A stretch of 41,670 bases of DNA from Mesoaciditoga sp. (GTDB taxonomy: Bacteria > Thermotogota > Thermotogae > Mesoaciditogales > Mesoaciditogaceae): positions 1 to 41,670 of the forward strand of contig WFYR01000044.1 of the NCBI GenBank assembly GCA_015489955.1, read 5' to 3'. Below, one piece after another: positions 32,495-41,670 of the stretch. Positions within the stretch are counted from its first letter, which is position 1. Each line of letters starts with the position of its first letter. The notes under the pieces are model-generated. The model saw only the letters and a program-made list of their open reading frames with translations, did not search any database and was not told the origin of the DNA. The position numbers were made by a program, and so were the translations under genes.

Positions 32495-33056
32495 AAAAAT
32501 TCAAATCAACTTTAGGAGTTTCTTTAGTTTCTGTCGGTGCTTCAAAAAGTCCTTCCTCTTTGAAATGAAAAGCATTTGCGATTAAGTTAGATGGAAAAAC
32601 CATGAGCTTCGTGTTGTAGCGGGTGACGATGTCGTTATAAAATTGGCGCGCATATGCAATCTTGTCCTCAGTATCATTCAACTGTTGCATCAAATTGGAC
32701 ACATTTTGATCGGCCTTTAACTGAGGATACCTTTCGAAAACGGCGATAAGCCTTCCCAATTCTCCACTCAATTGATTTTCAGCTTTCATCTTATCTTTAA
32801 CGTTTTCCGAAGATAACGCTTTGGTTCTTGCATCTATCACTTTTTGAAGCGTTTCTTGTTCGTACTTCATGTACCCTTTTACGGAGCTCACCAAATTTGG
32901 AATTAAATCGTGCCTTCTATTCAATTGAACGTCTATTTGAGCCCATGCATTTTGAACCCTTTTTTTTAGGGTTGCCAACGTGTTATACGCAACGATAAAC
33001 CAAATCACAAATATTAGTGCCAGTACTCCTATTGCTATTCCAACTATCCATCCCAT
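32493..33056 (-). CDS. lemA: LemA family membrane protein
   Basis: An inner-membrane protein with one N-terminal helix (WIVGIAIGVLALIFVIWFIV) and a long helical cytosolic or extracytosolic domain. Family signatures are YNTLATLKKRVQNAWAQIDV, QLNRRHDLIPNLVSSVKGYM, ERYPQLKADQNVSNLMQQL and YARQFYNDIVTRYN. The biochemical role is unknown in any organism. The ATG at 33056 (187 aa, normal length) follows GAGAGGGGG; a longer in-frame reading upstream does not fit. It stands between the MFS gene and a terminator, with 57 bases to the MFS stop. Confidence 0.95.
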   Translation of the reverse strand: MGWIVGIAIGVLALIFVIWFIVAYNTLATLKKRVQNAWAQIDVQLNRRHDLIPNLVSSVKGYMKYEQETLQKVIDARTKALSSENVKDKMKAENQLSGELGRLIAVFERYPQLKADQNVSNLMQQLNDTEDKIAYARQFYNDIVTRYNTKLMVFPSNLIANAFHFKEEGLFEAPTETKETPKVDLNF

Positions 33057-33113
33057 ATTTTTCCCCCTCTCCGAGGCAGTTGTCATGGGAGTTGATTTCA
33101 TTATACCATTGTT

Positions 33114-35154
<2,041 letters not shown>

Positions 35155-35554
35155 CGCCCTTTCCTCCTAAAATAATAGTTCAATTTAGAACAATTCATTT
35201 TAGAATAATCTTTTTAAGAACTAATTAAAGTGTCATTTCAATTTTCCTTCAAAAGAGAAGCTTATATGAAGTCGAGTTTGATTTGCTTAAAAAGCATTTT
35301 GATTAACAATCATTCTGAATTTGATTTGAGGGTCTCTTAAAAAGAAATTCAAACTCACAGGCCAAAACGACATTGACAAAAACCAAATGAGAGAGAAATT
35401 CAGATGTACGCTGAATTCAAAAAATTGAAAACTTTTGAGATATTTCCTTTGAAGTTTTTTCTTAATAAAGGTAAGATTAGCATAGAAATGCGAGAAAGCG
35501 GATATTGAAATTTCACCTGAAGTTTTTTAATTCCGTTTAAAACTCATGAAAGCC
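35155..35554. other. Intergenic region between marR and the NMO-like gene
   Basis: These 400 AT-rich bases include the marR leader and operators on the left. The rest has no frame with a ribosome-binding site. A 7-bp inverted repeat AATTCAG/CTGAATT with a 7-base loop lies at 35397-35417. I see no T run that would make it a clear terminator. No RNA gene is recognisable. Confidence 0.5.
35179..35205 (-). promoter_or_regulatory. Paired operator-like sites upstream of marR
   Basis: Two near-identical 12-mers, TTCTAAATTGAA (35190-35179) and TTCTAAAATGAA (35205-35194) on the minus strand, start 15 bp apart. Each has TTC/GAA arms. They lie 25-51 bases before the marR start and overlap a TAAAAT -10-like box, a position suited to repression. 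Confidence 0.6.
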
Positions 35555-36655
35555 CTACAAATTACATTTCTTTTCGTATTCCATTTTCAATTCTGCAAGA
35601 AGTTCTTTTACTGATACGATTTTATTTACTCTGTAAGCGTTGGCGCCTGCAAATGTAAAGCCATTTCTCAGATCACCGATTTTTGCGTTTGTCAGGGCTC
35701 GAGCTATACAGTAAGGAGAGGTCCTGAAATCACAAGTTTTCAAGCACTTCCACGGGCATTTAAACGGTTTTCTTATTCCCTTTTCTGCATCTTCTATGAA
35801 TTTGTTTCTTATGGCCCTGCCCGGCAGTCCGACTGGGCTTTTTATTATCTCCAAGTCTTCCTTTTTGCACTTCAAATACATATTTTTAAATTCGTTTGAA
35901 GCATCACATTCGTAAGTGGCAACGAATCTGGTTCCCATTTGAACGCCTGCTGCACCCATTGAAATATACTTGCATATGTCTGTTCCATCAAATATGCCTC
36001 CTGCAGCTATAACCGGAATTTCTTTGTCAAAACTTTTCTCATATTTTTTGACAGTTTCAAGGACTAATGGAAAAATTTTCTCCAAAGCATAGTTTGGATC
36101 GTCTATCTGTTCCTTCTTAAATCCTAAATGTCCACCAGCCATTGGCCCTTCCACAACTACCATGGAAGGAACGTTTCCATAATTTTTGGCCCAATAATCG
36201 AATATTATCTTTGTCGCACGTGCGGAGGAAACTATGGGAACCACCTTGGTGAAAGGTTCTTTTACTCCTTGAGGTGTTACTTCTTCTGGAAGATTTAAGG
36301 GAAGTCCGGCACCCAAAAAGACGAAGTTAACCTTTTCCTCTGCCGATATTTTTATAAGTTCATTGGCATCCGTTAAGGCCAGCAGGACATTCACACCTAT
36401 AAGGCCATCGGTCATCCCTTTGGCTTTTCTTATTTCTTTTTTCAGAGCGCGCCTGTTAGCTTCTTTAAAATTATTTTCAAAGTCTTCTTCAAACATTCCT
36501 ATACCAGCTGCACCAATGACACCTATTCCTCCTTCATTGGCAACAGCCGCCGCCAAACCTGATAGGGATACTCCCACGCTCATTCCACCTTGAATTACAG
36601 GCACTTCCGCTATATATTTTCCAACTCTTAAGGGAGGCATATATTTTTTATTCAT
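35555..36655 (-). CDS. FMN-dependent NMO/FabK-like oxidoreductase
   Basis: A TIM-barrel flavoprotein of the nitronate monooxygenase / enoyl-ACP reductase II superfamily. Visible motifs are VIQGGMSVGVS near the N-terminus, VEGPMAGGHLG with the catalytic-type His, IPVIAAGGIFDGTDI (FMN phosphate binding) and GAAGVQMGTRF. A cysteine cluster near the C-terminus, CPWKCLKTCDF...YCIA (C-x3-C-x3-C-x7-C), could bind a metal or iron-sulfur cluster; it occurs in a subset of anaerobe proteins as I recall. Length 366. AGAGGTG precedes the ATG. In a strict anaerobe an oxygen-using NMO activity is unlikely, so a FabK-like or other reductase role is more plausible. Confidence 0.82.
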   Translation of the reverse strand: MNKKYMPPLRVGKYIAEVPVIQGGMSVGVSLSGLAAAVANEGGIGVIGAAGIGMFEEDFENNFKEANRRALKKEIRKAKGMTDGLIGVNVLLALTDANELIKISAEEKVNFVFLGAGLPLNLPEEVTPQGVKEPFTKVVPIVSSARATKIIFDYWAKNYGNVPSMVVVEGPMAGGHLGFKKEQIDDPNYALEKIFPLVLETVKKYEKSFDKEIPVIAAGGIFDGTDICKYISMGAAGVQMGTRFVATYECDASNEFKNMYLKCKKEDLEIIKSPVGLPGRAIRNKFIEDAEKGIRKPFKCPWKCLKTCDFRTSPYCIARALTNAKIGDLRNGFTFAGANAYRVNKIVSVKELLAELKMEYEKKCNL

Positions 36656-36689
36656 CTTTCACCTCTTAAATATTTTTAGCCTTTTGCCT

Positions 36690-36893
36690 TTATCCGTTCT
36701 TTAAGCTTTCATCCAGACTTCCATCTGGCAACATCCAATCTGGATGATACTTTCCACTTTCTTCCATTTGGTACCTTACACAGCTTTTCCAATCACCAAA
36801 ACAATACTTTTCTATCCATTTCTTATCTATTTTCCCTGCTTCATAAAATCTTTTCATTGGACAAACAGGATACCATTTACACGTTTTATCCAT
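36690..36893 (-). CDS. Small four-cysteine protein, unknown function
   Basis: A 67-aa cytosolic protein with Cys5, Cys11, Cys31 and Cys38 and many conserved-looking aromatic residues (CKWYPVCPMKRFYEAG, YCFGDWKSCVRYQMEE, HPDWMLPDGS). The spacing suggests a metal or iron-sulfur site. I recall similar small proteins in anaerobic bacteria and archaea but cannot name a function. The ATG has AAGGGAG upstream. It precedes the NMO/FabK-like gene by 34 bases and is probably in the same operon; since that enzyme also has a cysteine cluster, a redox partnership is possible. Confidence 0.75.
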   Translation of the reverse strand: MDKTCKWYPVCPMKRFYEAGKIDKKWIEKYCFGDWKSCVRYQMEESGKYHPDWMLPDGSLDESLKNG

Positions 36894-37017
36894 TTTAAAA
36901 CTCCCTTCTTAAGTGAAATGACTATTTGATTTTAACATTCAATCTTTCAAAAAACGAATTGAACAATCTCAATTATACGTGTTACTGTAATTTTTGGACT
37001 CTGTTGTTTTCAGTTTT

Positions 37018-37668
37018 TTATCGAACTTTTATTTTATCTACTTTTAAGTGTTGAATATATGGAATATCCCTGTCAATTTGAAAGTTAGGAGTGCTTTTTG
37101 CGAAAGTCAAGAAAACATTTTCCCCATTTTCTGAAAATTCAGATAAAAAGTCTACATCTTTTTCATCAGAAAGTCCGGGAACATAGGTCATCCTAAGTTC
37201 ATAGGAAACCTTGTATTCTCTCAAGATTTCCACCGTTTTTTCTACCTTTTCCCACATGTTAATATCTATCCCGGTAAGAAGCGGATATTTTTCTGGCCTT
37301 GATTTTATATCAACAGCGAAATAATTAGCAATTTCCAACATATCTTTTACCATATTTGGATTTGAACCGTTAGTATCCACCTTCACTAAATAACCAAGCG
37401 ATTTTAAAAATTCAACAAACTTTGGAAGATCTGAATGAATGGTTGGTTCTCCTCCAGTAACACATATAGCATTAACTCTTTTTCTTATTTTTTCTCTTAA
37501 TGCCATTTTCACATTTTCCATATTGTCATCAAGCGATTCTTCACCGTAAGCTATTTTCCAATTATGACACCAAGGACACCTAAAATTACATCCAGAAGTA
37601 AACACCACTGCTGATGGTCTTCCTGGGTAATCAACCAAGCTAAATGATCTTAAGCCAGCTATCCTCAT
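37018..37668 (-). CDS. nrdG: Anaerobic ribonucleotide reductase activase (radical SAM)
   Basis: Radical S-adenosylmethionine enzyme that installs the glycyl radical on NrdD. The iron-sulfur motif CNFRCPWC has Cys27, Cys31 and Cys34; VTGGEP is the SAM-binding loop; DTNGSNP and VDIKS follow as in the TIGR02495-type activases. Length 216 is normal. Its ATG overlaps the nrdD stop (ATGA), so the two are made together. No other glycyl radical enzyme is in the window, so NrdD is the target. Confidence 0.93.
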   Translation of the reverse strand: MRIAGLRSFSLVDYPGRPSAVVFTSGCNFRCPWCHNWKIAYGEESLDDNMENVKMALREKIRKRVNAICVTGGEPTIHSDLPKFVEFLKSLGYLVKVDTNGSNPNMVKDMLEIANYFAVDIKSRPEKYPLLTGIDINMWEKVEKTVEILREYKVSYELRMTYVPGLSDEKDVDFLSEFSENGENVFLTFAKSTPNFQIDRDIPYIQHLKVDKIKVR

Positions 37669-39524
37669 TTTTCAGTAACACCTGTCTCAATTTTAAACAT
37701 GGATCTTTCATTGAACTCTTGACGTTTCCCGTCATTCCAATTTTGAACTGGTCTATAATAACCAACAACTCTTGAGTACACTTCACATTCTTTTCCACAG
37801 TAAGGACACTCAAAATGTTCTCCCGGAATGTATCCATGTACCGGGCAAATGGAAAAAGTTGGAGTGATCGTGATGTAAGGAAGAGGAGTTCTTTCAATAA
37901 TTTTCTTTACGAACATTTTCAAAGCTTTGTAATCTGTTATTTTTTCCCCTACAAAGAAATGCGCTACAGTTCCTCCAGTGTACTTAGGTTGTAAGTTTGA
38001 TTGATGTTCAGCCACTTCAAAAGGATCTTCACTTGAGGAAACAGGGAGCATTGTCGAATTTGTGTAGTACGGATTCTCTTCTGTTCCAGAAGTTTTTATA
38101 TCGGGATAAAAAGATTTATCTATTTTAGCAAGTTCATAAGATGTGCTTTCTGCTGGTGAAGCTTCAAGATTGTAAAGATTTCCTGTGATAGTGGTAAAGG
38201 CTTCTAATTTTTTTAACATGTAATTGAGAACTTGCTCTGCGAAATTCATACCTTTTTCAGTTTCTATTCCAACACCGAGGAAATTGAGAAGGGATTCGTG
38301 CATTCCTACAAGACCTATAGTAGAAAAGTGATTTGCCCAATATTGACCTGTACTCTCTTTTATCGTTCTAAGATAGAATTTTGTATATGGATATAGACCT
38401 TTTTCTGTAAAAGCTTCCACCACTTTTCTTTTCCTTTCAAGAGATTCCATTGCCATTTCCATGACGGAATCAAGTCGCTCAAAGTATTCATTTTTCGTTT
38501 TTGATAGATATCCTATTTTGGGAAGGTTTACGGTGACAACACCTATGGAACCCGTCAGCGGATTTGAATTGAATAGACCTCCACGCCTTTTTATCTCTGT
38601 AGTGGAGCTTTCATCTTGATTGACAAAATTAAATGACAGCTTTTCCAGATGTTCTTTAACATCTTTGTTGTTAAGTCTAAGCCTACAACACATGCTTCTT
38701 GTATCTTCTGGATCCATATCTGAATTTACAAAATTCGCGAAATATGGAGTTCCAAATTTCGCGGTCATCTGCATTATCATATTCACAATTTCGCTATCCC
38801 ATTCAAATGATTTTGTGATATTGTAAGTTGGTATCGGAAATGAAAATGGACGTTCGTCACCATCACCTTCAAGCATAACCTCTATGAACGCCCTATTCAA
38901 CATGTTCATTTCTTCTTGAAAATCTGAATAAACTTCCTTCCGTTCTTTACCACCAATTATCACGTGTTTTTCTCTGTACAATTTTGGTACGATCAAGTCC
39001 ATTGTTAAATTGCTGAAAGGTGCTTGAAATCCGACCCTTGTAGCAACATTCATGTTAAATATGAATTCTTGCATGGCTTGTTTAACCTGATCGTAGGTGA
39101 GATTATCGTATCTAATAAATGGAGCAAGAAGAGTATCAAAACTGGAAAAAGCCACAGCTCCCGCCACTTCTCCTTGAAGGGTATACAAAAAATTGACTAT
39201 TTGCATCAAAATAGTCGAAAAGTGCTTTGCAGGTTTTGAAGAAACTTTTCCGGGTACCCCTTTTAAACCAACTCTTAATAAATCTTCTAAATCCCAACCA
39301 ACGCAATATGCGGATAGGTAACCCAAATCATGTATGTGGAACCATCCCTCTTCATGAGCTTTTTTGATCTTTTCATCATAAATATGGTCAAGCCAATATC
39401 TCTTTATTGCATTCTTATAGACATGGTGTTCAAGTCCTTGAAGTGAATATCCCATGTTTGAATTCTCTTTAACCTGCCAGTCGCTCTTATAAATGTAATC
39501 CTCTACAATTTTTCTTATATTCAT
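37665..39524 (-). CDS. nrdD: Anaerobic (class III) ribonucleoside-triphosphate reductase
   Basis: Oxygen-sensitive enzyme that makes dNTPs from NTPs by glycyl-radical chemistry. The chain starts at HHVYKNAIKRYWLDHIYDE with no ATP-cone ahead of it, so overall activity control by dATP is probably missing. A C-terminal zinc site is formed by Cys560, Cys573, Cys576 and Cys580, and the radical Gly588 lies in RVVGYYRPVQNWNDGK. Length 619. The GAGGGG site lies 7 bases before the ATG. Two NrdR-box-like sites overlap the promoter. It is coupled to nrdG by a 4-base overlap. No other RNR class is in the window. Confidence 0.95.
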   Translation of the reverse strand: MNIRKIVEDYIYKSDWQVKENSNMGYSLQGLEHHVYKNAIKRYWLDHIYDEKIKKAHEEGWFHIHDLGYLSAYCVGWDLEDLLRVGLKGVPGKVSSKPAKHFSTILMQIVNFLYTLQGEVAGAVAFSSFDTLLAPFIRYDNLTYDQVKQAMQEFIFNMNVATRVGFQAPFSNLTMDLIVPKLYREKHVIIGGKERKEVYSDFQEEMNMLNRAFIEVMLEGDGDERPFSFPIPTYNITKSFEWDSEIVNMIMQMTAKFGTPYFANFVNSDMDPEDTRSMCCRLRLNNKDVKEHLEKLSFNFVNQDESSTTEIKRRGGLFNSNPLTGSIGVVTVNLPKIGYLSKTKNEYFERLDSVMEMAMESLERKRKVVEAFTEKGLYPYTKFYLRTIKESTGQYWANHFSTIGLVGMHESLLNFLGVGIETEKGMNFAEQVLNYMLKKLEAFTTITGNLYNLEASPAESTSYELAKIDKSFYPDIKTSGTEENPYYTNSTMLPVSSSEDPFEVAEHQSNLQPKYTGGTVAHFFVGEKITDYKALKMFVKKIIERTPLPYITITPTFSICPVHGYIPGEHFECPYCGKECEVYSRVVGYYRPVQNWNDGKRQEFNERSMFKIETGVTEK

Positions 39525-39534
39525 ATAAACACCC

Positions 39535-39603
39535 CTCTATATAGTATTTATACTAAACATATATACTATATATAGTATATAGAAAACGATATGACTTTGT
39601 CAA
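39535..39603 (-). promoter_or_regulatory. nrdDG promoter with two NrdR-box-like sites
   Basis: A perfect TTGACA (39603-39598) and TATACT (39579-39574) are spaced by 18 bases on the minus strand. The -10 overlaps CTATATATAG (39566-39575), a full match to the NrdR core CwATATaTwG and the centre of a 20-bp perfect palindrome (39561-39580). A second site, CTATATAGAG (39544-39535), matches 9 of 10 positions. Their centres are 31 bp apart, about three helical turns, as is usual for paired NrdR boxes. Confidence 0.75.
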
Positions 39604-39671
39604 GTATCAAGCAAGCATTGTTTTGATATCTCTTAAATTAATTGCTTTACTTCCATACAAAATCTCTGAGT

Positions 39672-40814
39672 TCAAGACAAATTCATTATCATCACGAAGA
39701 TGATCATTCCGAGAAGAGCAAAAGGGTAAACTGCTCCATATCCTCCTACCGTTTCTTCACTTTTTGTGTTGTCGAACGCAGCTCCAAGACCCGGAGTACT
39801 TGTCATTCCACCACATAGAGCTCCTGCAAGTAAGTTCCAATTCATTTTGAAAACGAATTTCCCTATTAGAAATCCAAAAAAGATTGGAACAAATGAGATT
39901 AAAAAGGCGAGAAACATGTAAACAATTCCTATACTGTTGAAAGAAGTTACCGTTGTGAATCCATATTTTAATCCAACAATTGAAAGAAAGAGCAGCAATC
40001 CCAGGTTTTTAACGTTGTTTAGAATTTGATTATTCATGGAAAAGTTAAACGGCCCCAAATTCTTCAAATAACCGAAAAAAAGCGAGGAAGTTAAAGTTCC
40101 ACCGGTAAGACCTAAACTAAAAGATGATATTTTGAGTTTTCCCAGGACAATCCCAATGATCACAACTAAACTAAAAGCCATGAAGTCAAAAGTACCCTTT
40201 TCTTCACCTTTTGTTTTTTTAGACGATTCTGTACTTCTAAAGCTTTTTCTTTTAAGCAAAATTGGCACGAGGGACATAAAAACAACGACAACCAAAACAC
40301 CCGGGACATATCCGAGTGCGTACCCGTAACCTATCAGACTTTCCGACGAAGGCGTTGAAGATACGCCAAGTGCTGCTGCCAATCCAGGTGAACTTGTCAT
40401 TGCACCTGTGAATATTCCCAAAAAAATGTACTTGCTTCCGTGAAAAGCTTTTTCCAAAAGCAGGGTAAAAATCATCCCAATAAACGTCATAAAAAAACCC
40501 AACAAGAGGAATTTTAAACCATACTTTTTGAAGAGTCCCCCTATGTCTTTTCCTGCGAGCAAGCCCACCGCTGAGATAAAAAGTATTAAGGAAAAGTGAA
40601 AAAGCTCTCCAGAAATGTTCAAATTTGACGCTTTAGAGAAGTATCCAGCATGTTTAAGAAATGCCGTTATAAGCCATCCCTCAAAAAGTCCAACAAAAAG
40701 AGCTCCTGAAAAGCCCAATTTAAATTTTCCTATTTCAATTTTTCCGATTTCAACACCAATTAAAATTGTTGAAAAAATCAAAAAGAATTGGTTTGATAAG
40801 ATCTCATACAGCAT
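39672..40814 (-). CDS. AspT/SucE-family carboxylate exchanger
   Basis: Inner-membrane transporter of the aspartate:alanine exchanger family (AspT, YidE/YbjL duplication). Two homologous halves each carry the signature: GAMTSSPGLAAALG in the first and GGMTSTPGLGAAF in the second, each followed by YGYALGYVPGV or YGAVYPFAL. About ten to twelve helices are visible. At 380 aa it lacks the two RCK_C/TrkA-C domains that sit between the halves of AspT and SucE1 (about 540-560 aa); a short charged linker (SSKKTKGEEKG) takes their place. The ATG follows GGAGAAAAG. It starts 15 bases after the SucD-like gene, so a dicarboxylate such as succinate is a reasonable substrate guess. Confidence 0.83.
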   Translation of the reverse strand: MLYEILSNQFFLIFSTILIGVEIGKIEIGKFKLGFSGALFVGLFEGWLITAFLKHAGYFSKASNLNISGELFHFSLILFISAVGLLAGKDIGGLFKKYGLKFLLLGFFMTFIGMIFTLLLEKAFHGSKYIFLGIFTGAMTSSPGLAAALGVSSTPSSESLIGYGYALGYVPGVLVVVVFMSLVPILLKRKSFRSTESSKKTKGEEKGTFDFMAFSLVVIIGIVLGKLKISSFSLGLTGGTLTSSLFFGYLKNLGPFNFSMNNQILNNVKNLGLLLFLSIVGLKYGFTTVTSFNSIGIVYMFLAFLISFVPIFFGFLIGKFVFKMNWNLLAGALCGGMTSTPGLGAAFDNTKSEETVGGYGAVYPFALLGMIIFVMIMNLS

Positions 40815-40829
40815 TTCTTTTCTCCGCTT

Positions 40830-41663
40830 TTAAATAAGCTCTGGTATTGTTTGAGCAACAGTTATTCCCAATTTCTTTAATTCTCTTTCTTTGTATTCTA
40901 CACTTCCGAAATATCCACGAACTATTGCACCTGCATGTCCCATTCTCTTGCCTCTTGGGGCAAATCTTCCTGCAAAGAAGGCTTTTATTTCTCCTTTATA
41001 GCCTATATCAAGGGCATGCTGAATACCATCTATTTCTTCATTTCCTCCCAATTCGCCTATGATCCTGACTTTTGTTACGTTTTCTTTAATTAGCCAATCA
41101 AAAACTTCTGCAATTGAAGTCCCCGTAATGGGATCCCCACCTAACCCGATGGCGACTTTTATTCCGCTTGAATGCAATGAGAGATAATTCGAAACTTCGT
41201 ACATTAAAGTGCCACTTTTAGATATAACAGCTATATCTCCAGGAACGAAAGCTTTTTCCGGCATGATGCCTATTTTACTTATTCCGGGCAATATCAATCC
41301 TGGACAATTGGGCCCGATTATTCTTACATTTTTTTCTTTCGCAACATGATATAAATGTAAAGCGTCATACTGAGGAATGTGTTCGGTTATGATAACAATT
41401 TTCTTGATCCCAGCATCGATAGATTCCAAAACAGCATCTTTTGCGTACATTGCTGGAACGAACACCACTGAAGTATCAACGTCATATTTAATTACTGCAT
41501 CTTTCATACTATTCAAAACAGGTATACCATCAGTGTCCATCAGTTTGTTTCCTTTTGAAACCCCACACACAATATTTGTACCATATGCCTTCATCTTTAA
41601 GGCGTGAAACGTTCCATATTTTCCCATTCCTTGAACACACACTCTTTCTTTTCCTGTAATCAC
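40830..41663 (-). CDS. sucD: Succinyl-CoA synthetase alpha subunit-like CoA ligase
   Basis: Alpha subunit of an acyl-CoA synthetase that swaps CoA, phosphate and nucleotide through a phospho-histidine. The CoA-binding Rossmann half has VCVQGMGKYGTFHALKMKAYG; the ligase half has IGPNCPGLI, AVISKSGTLMYEV, GLGGDPITGTS and the active-site His in GKRMGHAGAI. Length 277 is slightly short, and the N-terminal glycine loop departs from the usual GxTGxQG, so this is a divergent paralogue. The GTG at 41663 appears to overlap a stop codon from the left-out upstream gene (GTGA), probably the beta subunit sucC. The acid used is not certain; succinate is the default. Confidence 0.88.
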   Translation of the reverse strand: MITGKERVCVQGMGKYGTFHALKMKAYGTNIVCGVSKGNKLMDTDGIPVLNSMKDAVIKYDVDTSVVFVPAMYAKDAVLESIDAGIKKIVIITEHIPQYDALHLYHVAKEKNVRIIGPNCPGLILPGISKIGIMPEKAFVPGDIAVISKSGTLMYEVSNYLSLHSSGIKVAIGLGGDPITGTSIAEVFDWLIKENVTKVRIIGELGGNEEIDGIQHALDIGYKGEIKAFFAGRFAPRGKRMGHAGAIVRGYFGSVEYKERELKKLGITVAQTIPELI

Positions 41664-41670
41664 ATCTCAT

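Overview
The window looks like a chromosome segment of a strictly anaerobic, fermentative, two-membraned bacterium, most likely Thermotogota. The evidence is a single chain joining an LptF-type permease to an OstA/LptD-like barrel next to phoU, ftsA-ftsZ genes without a surrounding mur cluster, an oxygen-sensitive class III ribonucleotide reductase, acetate kinase, and low-to-moderate GC with many TTG/GTG starts. A deep branch such as Mesoaciditogales is my guess from memory; no rRNA gene is present to settle it. I see no phage, transposase or CRISPR array.

Left end (1-4.9 kb): a truncated trpB2 on the minus strand lies behind an apparent transcription attenuator (16-codon leader peptide, antiterminator, terminator), with a tRNA-Val(GAC) just upstream. 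A two-gene NitT/TauT-type ABC importer with a fused permease follows; no binding protein is visible.

Four-gene plus-strand operon (4.9-9.5 kb): a D-Ala-D-Ala-ligase-like ATP-grasp enzyme, an octopine/nopaline dehydrogenase-like enzyme, a cobalamin-dependent mutase-like protein (GlmS-like and GlmE-like parts in one chain) and a CDF metal transporter. I can assign no known pathway to this set; it is the best candidate for an undescribed system in the window.

Envelope and surface genes (9.6-21 kb): an ExbB-ExbD-TonB energiser, an HD phosphohydrolase, a Ca2+/cation antiporter, a putative outer-membrane protein translationally linked to a secreted SNase-type nuclease lipoprotein, an OB-fold lipoprotein, and an operon of PilB ATPase, an unknown membrane-anchored beta protein and an HD-GYP phosphodiesterase.

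Core operon (21-29.7 kb, minus strand, read right to left): phoU, lptF-ostA/lptD fusion, dnaB, tmk, ftsA, ftsZ, with a terminator after ftsZ. It links envelope transport, replication, dTTP supply and division. A divergent prepilin-like gene sits at its head.

Metabolic right end (30-41.7 kb): fba-ackA (glycolysis and acetate formation), lemA, marR-MFS exporter with paired operator-like sites, a small Cys protein with an FMN-dependent NMO/FabK-like oxidoreductase, nrdD-nrdG behind two NrdR-box-like sites 31 bp apart, and a succinyl-CoA-synthetase-alpha-like gene followed by an AspT/SucE-type carboxylate exchanger. All functional names come from motif recognition by eye.
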